The notes under the pieces were generated by a model. The model saw nothing but the letters and a program-made list of their open reading frames with translations. It did no database searches and was not told the DNA's origin. From DATLHO01 sp035539855 (GTDB lineage Bacteria > Bacteroidota > Ignavibacteria > OLB7), in NCBI GenBank assembly GCA_035539855.1, contig DATLHO010000205.1:1-13494 (forward strand): a stretch of 13,494 nucleotides of DNA, read 5' to 3'. Made by a program: the position numbers and the translations under genes. Shown piece by piece: positions 6,907 to 13,494 of this stretch (its first letter is position 1; the number at the start of each line of letters is the position of its first letter).

Positions 6907-9900
6907 TCACTCGGCGCTGGCCGCGCGCTCGACACGAACCGCGTCGGCGCGGCGGCCCATCGTCGCGAGACATTCCTGGAGCAGCTCGGCGATCTCGCCG
7001 TCACCGGGAAGCGCGGTTGCGGCCGAGCGGAGGATCTCCGTCGCGTCGGCGGCGCCTCCCTCGCGAAGCAACGCGCGGGCGACGTCGAGCGCCGTCATGC
7101 GGAGCTGATTCTCGAAGTCCTCGCGCAGTGCCTCGATGAAGTCGTCGTAGAGTGAGGGGAACACCACGTTGCCGCCCACGATCGCGAGCGCCGCCATGAT
7201 CGCCGGCCGGGCCTGCATCGGCGATGCCGCACGCAGCGCCGCGCGCGCGGCCTCGATGTTATCGCGCGCGATCAGCAGGTCGACCTCGGTCGTCGCCGCG
7301 TTGAGTCGCGGTGAAGTGCCGTCGGTGAGAACCGTCTCCTGACCGAGCGCCTCGCGCAGTCGGTGCACAGTCGTCTTCTGGATATTGCGTGCGTTCTCGA
7401 TCGCCATCGTCTCGTCGCCCGCGACCAGCCGCGCGAACTCCGCACTCGACAGAGGCTCGCCGAGCATCTCGCTGGCGACCATCACCGCGAGCAGCGACCG
7501 GGCCCGCGCGCCCTGCAGGCGAGGCTCGCGCTCGCCGCGGCGCGCGCCGATCGAGCCGATCATCGAGATCCTCCACGGTCCGTCGTCCGTCGCCGCAACC
7601 TCCACGTCGCGAATCCCGCCGTCGAGCTCGCGCACACGCTGCTCCCATGCCGTGATCGAGCGTCGACCTCCGTGCGATCGCGCACGATCGATCAACGTGG
7701 TGGCGTACGCGGGCAGCGCGCGGCCCGGAGCCAGCAGCCATTCGATCGCCTCGCTCGTGCGCTCGGCAAGCGCGCGGTCGTCGTCCTCGCGGACGGCGCG
7801 CGTGTCGTCGGTGCTGCGAGCGGATCGAAGCGCGTGTGCGGCGAGGACTTCGACGACGTCGCCGAGACGAAGGACGGGTGCGGAGAGCCTGTCGCGGATC
7901 GCTCCGCCGGCCTGCGCCTCGTCGACGAGCCCGAGCAGCAGCAGGCGATGCGCGCCGAGGCGCTCGCGGTCGACGCCGGGACGCGCGGCGACGGCACGAG
8001 CAGAAGGCAGGTCGTCGCGCAGCAGCAGCGCGTCGATCACGCCCGGCGCACACGCGGCCTCGAGCGGAGCCGACAACGCCGCAGGGAGCTCCGTCAGTCG
8101 CGCCTCGAGCTTGGCGACGATGGCGTCGGTCTCGAGTCCGCGGCCCGCGCGCAGGACGAGCTCACGAAGCGCGAGGTTGAGCGCGGGTCGCAGGAGCCCC
8201 TGGTCGCGCGCGCCACGCGTGACGACTTCGAAGTGCTCGCTGAATCGATCGACGAGCGCTGCGTCGGACAGGAAGCTCATGCAGAACATCCAGACGCCGA
8301 GGTCGCTGCGATCGACGTGCTCGACGACGTGATCGATGAACCGCAGACGGGCGTCGACCTCGACCGCGCTCTCGAAGAGTCGAAGGAACTGCGGCCTGAC
8401 CTTCGTCTCGATGGCCGCGCGGATGATCGGCGTCAGGAGCGTCGTGCCGAGCAGCTCCTCCATGCGCTCCTCGATCGAGCGCAGCATGCGATCGTCGTCG
8501 ACCTTCGTCGATGCCATGCACAGCGCAATGATGCACTCGACGAACGGAAACGTGTCCTGGAGATGTGGTCGGGTCACGGCCAGGCTCTGCACTTCGACCC
8601 AGTATCCGCGCGCCGCCTCGGCCTCGTCGTGACCAAGCAGGATGCAGCGGTTGGCGATCTCGTGCAGTCGTCCAAGCGTCAGCTCGTCGCTCGATGCGTC
8701 GGTCGAGAGCCACTTCAGGTGATCGAGCCATCGTGAGAGCTCTGCCGGAGCCGAGCGACGCACGAGGTTGACCTTGTGGTGCGCGAGGCGGACGATCTTC
8801 TCCTCCCAGTCGGGCTGCTCCCACTCCCCGAGTCGCGACTCGAGAATCCTGACGGCGACATCCCACGCAATCGACGCGCTGCGCCAGTGCGCGGTGCGCT
8901 GCACGGCGATCTCCACCTGGAGCGCGCGGTTGAACGCGCGGCGCATCACCATCATCTCGACGCCGGACGTCGTGATCGGCGCGGCGGCCAGCAGCGTGAA
9001 CGGAACGAGCGAATAGAGTGGACCATTCGAGAGCACACGGGCGAGACGCTCTCCGTCCAGCGTCGCGGTGCGCACGAGCTCGCGGTGCAGCAGCGTGTGC
9101 GTGAACGCCAGCGGCGCGTGCGCGCTCGGCTCGAGCGGCAGCGCCGCCGGGGGAGCCACCGCGGTCGCGATCAGCCCGTTGAAGACGAGCGTCTCGAGCA
9201 TCGCCACGTCGCCGTCGAGCATGATCGACGCGGACTCGCGGGCGAAGACCTCGCCGAGCGTCGCGAGCCGACGCGCCGCGTCGAGGTGATGCGGCTCGAT
9301 GTCGGCAGTCATCCCCTCGGCGAGCAGTCCGACCGAGCGGCGCAGCGTCCGCACCAGGTCGGCGCGTCCGCTGAGCGTGCGCCACTTCGCGGTCGCGCCG
9401 ACGGGATCGGCGACGATCCCGCGCAATGCGCCGCGCAGCGCAGAGCGTAGCGCCAGCGGATTGCCGGCGGTCGCGTCCAGCAGCGCCGCACGCACGTCAT
9501 CGCCGATGGGCGCGCCGGTCACCGCCTCCCAGATCTCACCACAGCCATCCTCGCTCAGTCCCCCGATCACGATCTCGTCGACGAGATACTGCTCGAGCGA
9601 CGGCCGTGCCGCGAGCTCGACGGGCCGCGCGAGCACGAGCATCGACAGCGTCTCGTCCGCGACCTGGCGCAGAAGCCGTGAGAGCTCCGCGACGGCGTCT
9701 GCGCTCAGGAGATGGGTGTCCTCGATCACGAACAGGGTGGGGCGCAGGCGCGCGAGCCGCTGGAGCGCGCCGGCGACGTCAGGCAGCCGCGCGGGAGGCT
9801 CGGCCGCGAGGATCGTGCGCGCGGCGTTCGGGTGCCACAAAGCGCGCGCGGTGAGCTCGAGCAGTCCGACCGCCGATTCGGGATAGAGCTTCACGTGCAC

Positions 9901-10107
9901 GACGCTGCCGCCGGACTCGACGATGCGCAGCATTGCGTCGTCGAGAAGCCGGCTCTTGCCGACCCCTGCCTCGCCGAGCATGAGCATCGCCCGCAGCTCG
10001 GTCGCCTCGAACGTGCCCCGCCAGAACGCCACGACGCGGTCGCGCTCGCGCGCACGGCCGAGGAACGGCAGCACGCCGTGATTGAGGAAATCTGCGAGGA
10101 GATGCAT
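6907..10107 (-). CDS. STAND-type ATPase transcriptional regulator with C-terminal SARP-like winged helix and BTAD domain
   Basis: This is a 1066-aa cytoplasmic regulator with no signal peptide. The ATG at 10107 is preceded by GGAG with 8-nt spacing. Residues about 14-230 form an AAA/STAND nucleotide-binding module: FLGRARE at 15-21, Walker A GEAGVGKS at 45-52, Walker B FVIEDTH at 126-132 and the STAND GNP motif at 215-217. Residues about 240-840 are helix-rich with no recognisable repeats, where MalT-like or AfsR-like proteins usually carry sensor or TPR superhelices. Residues about 843-940 resemble the OmpR/SARP winged helix (ISMIGSIGARRG, ARARSLLAVMV, NIQKTTVHRLREALG, then a wing with VLTDGTSPRLN). 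About 940-1060 resembles the BTAD helical domain (FPSLYDDFIEALREDFENQLR, ending in LATMGRRADAVRV). Known SARPs normally have this DNA-binding part at the N-terminus, so the order is inverted. It is divergent from 10283-13494 and likely controls those genes. The inducer is unknown. Confidence 0.88.
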   Translation of the reverse strand: MHLLADFLNHGVLPFLGRARERDRVVAFWRGTFEATELRAMLMLGEAGVGKSRLLDDAMLRIVESGGSVVHVKLYPESAVGLLELTARALWHPNAARTILAAEPPARLPDVAGALQRLARLRPTLFVIEDTHLLSADAVAELSRLLRQVADETLSMLVLARPVELAARPSLEQYLVDEIVIGGLSEDGCGEIWEAVTGAPIGDDVRAALLDATAGNPLALRSALRGALRGIVADPVGATAKWRTLSGRADLVRTLRRSVGLLAEGMTADIEPHHLDAARRLATLGEVFARESASIMLDGDVAMLETLVFNGLIATAVAPPAALPLEPSAHAPLAFTHTLLHRELVRTATLDGERLARVLSNGPLYSLVPFTLLAAAPITTSGVEMMVMRRAFNRALQVEIAVQRTAHWRSASIAWDVAVRILESRLGEWEQPDWEEKIVRLAHHKVNLVRRSAPAELSRWLDHLKWLSTDASSDELTLGRLHEIANRCILLGHDEAEAARGYWVEVQSLAVTRPHLQDTFPFVECIIALCMASTKVDDDRMLRSIEERMEELLGTTLLTPIIRAAIETKVRPQFLRLFESAVEVDARLRFIDHVVEHVDRSDLGVWMFCMSFLSDAALVDRFSEHFEVVTRGARDQGLLRPALNLALRELVLRAGRGLETDAIVAKLEARLTELPAALSAPLEAACAPGVIDALLLRDDLPSARAVAARPGVDRERLGAHRLLLLGLVDEAQAGGAIRDRLSAPVLRLGDVVEVLAAHALRSARSTDDTRAVREDDDRALAERTSEAIEWLLAPGRALPAYATTLIDRARSHGGRRSITAWEQRVRELDGGIRDVEVAATDDGPWRISMIGSIGARRGEREPRLQGARARSLLAVMVASEMLGEPLSSAEFARLVAGDETMAIENARNIQKTTVHRLREALGQETVLTDGTSPRLNAATTEVDLLIARDNIEAARAALRAASPMQARPAIMAALAIVGGNVVFPSLYDDFIEALREDFENQLRMTALDVARALLREGGAADATEILRSAATALPGDGEIAELLQECLATMGRRADAVRVERAASAE

Positions 10108-10115
10108 GGAAACGG

Positions 10116-10119
10116 CTCC
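10116..10119 (-). promoter_or_regulatory. Ribosome binding site of the STAND/SARP regulator
   Basis: On the minus strand GGAG stands eight bases before the ATG at 10107. This supports that start codon. Confidence 0.6.
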
Positions 10120-10141
10120 GGTGCGGAGGAGGAGGGGCCGT

Positions 10142-10149
10142 CGAAGCTA
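10142..10149 (-). promoter_or_regulatory. Possible promoter -7/-10 element of the regulator gene
   Basis: On the minus strand TAGCTTCG matches the Bacteroidota -7 consensus TAnnTTTG with one mismatch. It is 34 bp before the start codon. The repeated operator-like 11-mers lie just upstream of it in this direction, so the regulator could control its own gene. Inference only. Confidence 0.35.
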
Positions 10150-10168
10150 GAGAAAAATCACCGGCGCC

Positions 10169-10201
10169 GAAACCGTTACTGCCCCTTCCGGAAACCGTTA
10201 C
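10169..10201. promoter_or_regulatory. Operator-like direct repeat GAAACCGTTAC, two copies 22 bp apart
   Basis: The 11-mer occurs exactly at 10169-10179 and 10191-10201. The spacing of 22 bp places both copies on the same face of the helix, about two turns apart. The second copy ends 10 bp before a -10-like TACCTTGA that points toward the zinc ribbon gene. SARP-family activators are known to bind direct repeats in phase with the helix, with the last copy close upstream of the -10. I therefore propose this as the site of the adjacent SARP-like regulator. Not seen elsewhere in the window by eye. Confidence 0.6.
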
Positions 10202-10211
10202 CCCCCTCGGA

Positions 10212-10219
10212 TACCTTGA
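10212..10219 (+). promoter_or_regulatory. Possible -10 element for the zinc ribbon/outer-membrane gene run
   Basis: TACCTTGA shares TAnnTT with the Bacteroidota -7 element. It begins 71 bp before the start codon of the zinc ribbon gene and 10 bp after the second 11-mer, so an activator bound there would sit over the -35 region. No good -35 is present, as expected for an activator-dependent promoter. Confidence 0.35.
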
Positions 10220-10272
10220 ATACAACGCTGCGAGCAGTGCATCACGCCAGGCGCGCCGCACCATTGATCACG

Positions 10273-10276
10273 AGGT
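10273..10276 (+). promoter_or_regulatory. Ribosome binding site of the zinc ribbon gene
   Basis: GAGG is followed after six bases by the ATG at 10283, which fixes the start of this small gene. Confidence 0.6.
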
Positions 10277-10282
10277 ATCGCA

Positions 10283-10519
10283 ATGAACATCTCACGCAGA
10301 CCCCCCCGCGAGCGCGCGGCGCCGGCGCCATCGTCCGAGGCGCTGAAGCCCTGTCCCGCCTGCCACGCGCTCGGCTACGAGCACGATCTGCACTGCGCGC
10401 GCTGCGGCGGGGCGCTCGGTCCGACCTGCGGCCGCTGCGGCGCCCCGATCGCCCACCCCGTCGCCTTCTACTGCGCCCGTTGCGGCGAGCGACTCACGCC
10501 CGACGACGCGAACGACTGA
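10283..10519 (+). CDS. Small double zinc ribbon protein
   Basis: This is a 78-aa protein with no signal peptide or membrane segment, so probably cytoplasmic. It has four CxxC knuckles arranged as two zinc ribbons: C24-P-A-C27 with C38-A-R-C41, and C49-G-R-C52 with C64-A-R-C67. A Pro/Arg/Ala-rich tail of about 20 residues precedes them. This matches the small zinc-ribbon or double-zinc-ribbon type, which bind structural zinc and often mediate protein or nucleic-acid contacts. The specific partner cannot be told. It is the first gene after the divergent promoter, with a 26-bp gap to the outer-membrane gene, so the two are probably co-transcribed. A run of seven C (10302-10308) falls at codons 7-9. 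The protein could be a partner or modulator of the neighbouring regulator, but that is conjecture. Confidence 0.85.
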   Translation: MNISRRPPRERAAPAPSSEALKPCPACHALGYEHDLHCARCGGALGPTCGRCGAPIAHPVAFYCARCGERLTPDDAND

Positions 10520-10535
10520 ATCTCCTCAACCAGCC

Positions 10536-10541
10536 AGGTGA
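10536..10541 (+). promoter_or_regulatory. Ribosome binding site of the outer-membrane protein gene
   Basis: AGGTGA stands four bases before the ATG at 10546. It selects this start over the upstream frame, which stays open back to 9712 only because of the high GC content. Confidence 0.55.
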
Positions 10542-10545
10542 ACCC

Positions 10546-12201
10546 ATGATCTCTCGAAGACTCCGTTCGATCGCGGCGCTGTTCATCGCGTCGACGATCG
10601 CGGCAACCGCCCAACAGGAATCGGACTCGACCGGCGACGTCGCACTGCGCGGGCGCATCGTGCTCGAGCACGACCTCTACCAGCTCAGCGCCGATCCCGG
10701 CGACGTCATCGCGGCACGCCGTCCGCCGTCGCTGCTGCGCCTGATCCTCAATCCCGTCGTGTCGGTCGGAGGGATCTCGATCCCGTTCGACCTGATGCTC
10801 ACGGTGCCCGAGAGCGCCACGCGAGGCGGCGCCGGAGAATCCCTCGCCGACTTCGTGACCAACCCCGCGAACTCGATCGGCATCGCGCCGAGCATGGACT
10901 GGGCGACGCTGAGCCTCGGCTCGCACTCGCCGCGCCTGTCGGCGCTCTCCGGCGGCGACGTGACGCTCTTCGGCGTCGGCACCGAGCTCTCTCCCGGTGC
11001 GTTCCGGCTGGTCGCATCGGCAGGCTCGATCGGTCAGCCCGGCGGCTTCGCCCGCCACGCGCTGATGGGACGTGTCGCGTACGCTCCGGACGGCGGACAG
11101 ATCGGCATCAACCTCGTCCGAGTGCGCGACGATGCGGGATCGCTCTCCGAGCCGGGACCCGCGATGCCGGCCGAGAGCTTCACCGCGACGCTCGACGCGA
11201 GCGCGACGATCGGCCCCGTCGTGGCGCGCGGAGAGTTCGCCGGATCGCTGTTCACCAGGAACATGCTCGCCTCAAAGATCGACGGCGCGCCGGACGAGCT
11301 CAATGCGCTCGTGCGGCAGCGGCTCTCCTCGCGCGCCGACATCGCCGGTACACTCTCGCTCGGCATCGAGCGCGACGAGTGGGGAGCGACGCTCAGCGGT
11401 GAATACATCGGCGCGGGCTACCGCACGCTTGCCTACCCGTGGATGGAATCCGACCGCCTCGACGTCACACTGGCGTCGCGGGCGACGCTGCTCGACAACG
11501 CGCTCGACCTGGCGGGGACGATCGGATTCAGGCGCAACGACCTCTCACAGACCGAAGGGGCGCAGACCGCGCAGGTGCTCGGATCGCTCGACGCGAACAT
11601 CCGCGCCGGAGATCTGCTGAGCGTCAACGCGCAGTACGCGAACTACGGTCTGCGCAACCGGTTCGAGAACGACACGCTCCGCGTCGAGACCGTCTCGCAC
11701 ACCGCGAGCGTGTCGCCGACGCTTACGCTGGCAACCGCGCCGATCACGCACGTGCTCTCGGCCAGCGCCGCGATCAACGACTACATCGACCACAACCTGA
11801 TCACCGGACGCGACGCATCGAATCACACGGTAAGCCTGTCGGCCAGCTACAGCGGCGCGCTGACGGAGCTGCCGCTGGACTTCTCGCTGTGCGCGTCGAC
11901 GATGACCAACGCGCTCGCGATCGGCGACGTGACGACCTCGAGCGGTTCGATCGGACTCGGCACGCGCCTCTTCGGCGAGCTGCTGCGACTCGACGTCGCC
12001 GCACTGCTGAGCCGCAGCGCGCTCGGGGCGGAGACGCCCGATGAAGGCGTCGGCGTCGAGCTCCGAGCGGCGTGGCGCGCGACGGCATCGCTCGACGTGA
12101 CGGCGCGAGGGTCGATCACCGACTACACCTACGGCGGCGCGCGCACGGGCTCGACGTTCGTCGAGCGCTTCCTCCGCACGTCGCTCGAGTGGCGATTCTG
12201 A
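10546..12201 (+). CDS. Predicted outer-membrane beta-barrel protein
   Basis: This is a 551-aa protein. Residues 1-22 form a signal peptide (MISRRLRSIAALFIASTIAA, likely cleavage after ATA at 20-22). The mature part alternates polar and hydrophobic residues in strand-sized stretches over its whole length, for example VVARGEFAGSLF, EWGATLSGEYIGAGY, SVNAQYANYGLRN and SLEWRF. It ends in an aromatic Phe, the usual C-terminal signal for barrel insertion. The N-terminal third (NPVVSVGGISIPFDLMLTV, then LGSHSPRLSALSGGDVTLFG, then VGTELSPGAFRLVAS) resembles a region I associate with uncharacterised barrels of T9SS-bearing bacteria. That resemblance is from memory and should be searched. There is no plug or TonB box that I can see, so it is not an obvious TonB-dependent receptor. 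It lies between the zinc ribbon gene and the TANFOR-like gene with gaps of 26 and 33 bp, so an operon is likely. Its substrate or role is unknown. Confidence 0.8.
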   Translation: MISRRLRSIAALFIASTIAATAQQESDSTGDVALRGRIVLEHDLYQLSADPGDVIAARRPPSLLRLILNPVVSVGGISIPFDLMLTVPESATRGGAGESLADFVTNPANSIGIAPSMDWATLSLGSHSPRLSALSGGDVTLFGVGTELSPGAFRLVASAGSIGQPGGFARHALMGRVAYAPDGGQIGINLVRVRDDAGSLSEPGPAMPAESFTATLDASATIGPVVARGEFAGSLFTRNMLASKIDGAPDELNALVRQRLSSRADIAGTLSLGIERDEWGATLSGEYIGAGYRTLAYPWMESDRLDVTLASRATLLDNALDLAGTIGFRRNDLSQTEGAQTAQVLGSLDANIRAGDLLSVNAQYANYGLRNRFENDTLRVETVSHTASVSPTLTLATAPITHVLSASAAINDYIDHNLITGRDASNHTVSLSASYSGALTELPLDFSLCASTMTNALAIGDVTTSSGSIGLGTRLFGELLRLDVAALLSRSALGAETPDEGVGVELRAAWRATASLDVTARGSITDYTYGGARTGSTFVERFLRTSLEWRF

Positions 12202-12234
12202 TCCCATCCATTCACACTCTACTCCCGACCTCTC

Positions 12235-13494
12235 ATGAAACCGATTCTCATTCTCATTGCACTCTGGCTCGTTCCCTGTCTGGCCGACGCGGGCGTGCGC
12301 ATCACGCTCAACGTCACGCCGAGTCCGAGCCCGTATCTCTCCGACTGGGTGACGCGCAGGGAGACCATCATGCTCACGATCACCAACGACGGACCCGACA
12401 CGCGGATCGTGAAGCTCGACGCGCAGGTGTTCCTCGACGGCCGGCTGCAGGCGCGGACGAACCGCGACAGGATGGCGACGCTCTCGATCCGTCCGGGCAT
12501 CCATCGCTTCAACGGCGAGGATCTCGTGCCGGCGCGGGCGGTGACGTTCGTCGGCGACATCGAGCGGAAGGTGATCCGCAGCGGCCGTCTGCCTTCCGGT
12601 AGCTATCGCCTCTGTGTCGGTGTGAGCGATGCCGCGACCGGCGAGTCGCTCGCGCCGGAGCAGTGCTCACCGCTCCGCATCCAGAGCTACCGCGCGCCGA
12701 CGCCGATGACGCCGGCGAACGGCGCGAAGATCCCACCGCCGCGCATACGTCCGACGTTCGAGTGGACCGCAGTCTCGCCGCAGTACTCGCCACGACAGCG
12801 CTACGAGATCCGCGTCGCCGAAGTGCGCGATGGACAGAAGCCGGAGCAGGCGTTCCGCGCGAACAGGCCGATCCTCGAGCGAACGAGATACGCCAGCACG
12901 CGCCTCGAGTGGCCTGCGGAGGTTCGCCTCGATACGCCGATGGTCTTCGTCTGGAGCGTCCGCGCGCTCGACGACGCGGGCAGTCCGATGGGAGAGACCG
13001 AGGGAGGCTGGTCGCTGCCGCGGTCGTTCTCGCTGGGAAGTCCGCGTGGCGGCGGCCGTCTCGGGTTCGTCGAGCGCGCACGAGATCAGGGCGGGACGCT
13101 CGTGCCGATGCTGATGCAGGAGGCACTGGGATGTCCGATGGACATGAGCACGACCTACGACTGCACGCTGCTTGGACTCACGCTGACCTGGACGCCCGCA
13201 GGCAACGGTCCCTTCCTGGGCTCAAGCTCGTATTACGACGCGACCTCCCCGGCGACGTACTGGACGCTGACGATCGATCAGATCGTTCCGGGCTCGAATG
13301 CTACCGGCAGCGTGCAGCTGATGTCCGCCTACGGCAATGGACTGTCGGCTGGCCCGATCCCGGTCACCGGGACTGGTGACGTCGGTCCGTCGGGCCTCTA
13401 CGGACGCGGCCTCTGCATCACTCCGGAGACCTATCCCTTCTCGATCGTCGTGCGCCACGCAACGAACGACGCAACGGTCGCACCGAATGTCGAC
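12235..13494 (+). CDS. TANFOR-domain-like secreted protein, 3' end outside the window
   Basis: The frame stays open for 420 codons from the ATG at 12235 to the window edge, so the gene is partial. Residues 1-19 are a signal peptide (MKPILILIALWLVPCLADA), and C15 does not sit in a proper lipobox. Residues about 116-265 match my recollection of the TANFOR pattern: LPSGSYRLCVGVSDAATGESL, a second Cys soon after (EQCSPL), then PTPMTPANGAKI, PTFEWTAVSP, YEIRVAEVRDGQKPEQAF and finally FVWSVRALDDAG. TANFOR domains occur in large surface proteins of Bacteroidetes such as Tannerella forsythia. Their function is not established. The following region (GCPMDMSTTYDCTLLGLTLTW and onward) is beta-rich and unrecognised. 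No Shine-Dalgarno is visible and the leader is pyrimidine-rich. The gene follows the barrel gene by 33 bp and may be its extracellular partner. A C-terminal sorting domain may lie beyond the edge. Confidence 0.8.
   Translation, partial: MKPILILIALWLVPCLADAGVRITLNVTPSPSPYLSDWVTRRETIMLTITNDGPDTRIVKLDAQVFLDGRLQARTNRDRMATLSIRPGIHRFNGEDLVPARAVTFVGDIERKVIRSGRLPSGSYRLCVGVSDAATGESLAPEQCSPLRIQSYRAPTPMTPANGAKIPPPRIRPTFEWTAVSPQYSPRQRYEIRVAEVRDGQKPEQAFRANRPILERTRYASTRLEWPAEVRLDTPMVFVWSVRALDDAGSPMGETEGGWSLPRSFSLGSPRGGGRLGFVERARDQGGTLVPMLMQEALGCPMDMSTTYDCTLLGLTLTWTPAGNGPFLGSSSYYDATSPATYWTLTIDQIVPGSNATGSVQLMSAYGNGLSAGPIPVTGTGDVGPSGLYGRGLCITPETYPFSIVVRHATNDATVAPNVD

Noticed and set aside
6907..7200. LuxR-type helix-turn-helix at the regulator C-terminus, as in LAL proteins
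   Set aside because: The C-terminal residues read as BTAD-like helices. No LuxR motif (such as LTxRExEVL) is present.
7363..8736. 457-codon open frame antisense to the regulator gene
   Set aside because: Typical antisense shadow in GC-rich DNA. No family resemblance, while the minus-strand frame has clear ATPase and regulator domains.
8162..9385. 407-codon open frame on the same strand as the regulator in another frame
   Set aside because: Arg/Ala-rich shadow with no motifs. It overlaps completely the regulator frame, which is uninterrupted.
11545..12504. 319-codon open frame antisense to the barrel and TANFOR-like genes
   Set aside because: It spans the boundary of two well-supported genes and reads as Arg/Glu/Asp low complexity.
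1..13494. tRNA, rRNA, insertion sequences or transposase fragments
   Set aside because: Read both strands by eye and through the encoded proteins. No cloverleaf, rRNA-like stretch, DDE-type protein or terminal inverted repeats were recognised. A covariance-model scan was not possible here.

Overview
The window is GC-rich bacterial DNA with high coding density. It holds six convincing protein genes and no recognisable rRNA, tRNA, CRISPR array or transposase. Two proteins end in what look like type IX secretion (T9SS) sorting domains, and a third resembles a TANFOR-domain protein. This points to a high-GC member of the Bacteroidota/Ignavibacteria/Kapabacteria side of the FCB group. That placement is inferred from protein families, not from a marker gene.

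Layout. Positions 1-202 are a leader with a 15-bp tandem repeat. Gene 1 (203-2980, +) encodes a BNR/sortilin-like beta-propeller exoprotein with a lipobox and a C-terminal sorting domain. Positions 2981-3333 are non-coding and carry an array of 34-bp units, each able to fold a short hairpin. Gene 2 (3334-6846, +) encodes a large multidomain surface protein with SBBP-like propeller repeats, a CNA-B-like segment, a DUF11-like segment, PKD, an Ig-like region and a T9SS tail. A perfect 16-bp stem with a GTGA tetraloop (6867-6902) separates it from the convergent gene 3.

Gene 3 (6907-10107, -) encodes a 1066-residue STAND-type ATPase regulator. Its DNA-binding part looks like a SARP winged helix plus a BTAD domain, placed at the C-terminus. 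It is transcribed away from a three-gene co-directional run: a 78-aa double zinc ribbon protein (10283-10519), a predicted outer-membrane beta-barrel (10546-12201), and a TANFOR-like secreted protein that runs off the window (12235 onward). The 175-bp divergent intergenic region has an exact 11-bp direct repeat spaced 22 bp apart, next to a -10-like element. This resembles the geometry of a SARP operator.

Reading of the whole. Genes 1 and 2 are probably independent T9SS cargo. The second half looks like a self-contained regulated module, in which a signal-sensing ATPase-activator controls a small zinc ribbon protein and two envelope proteins. That module is the most interesting part of the window, but its function cannot be assigned from sequence alone.
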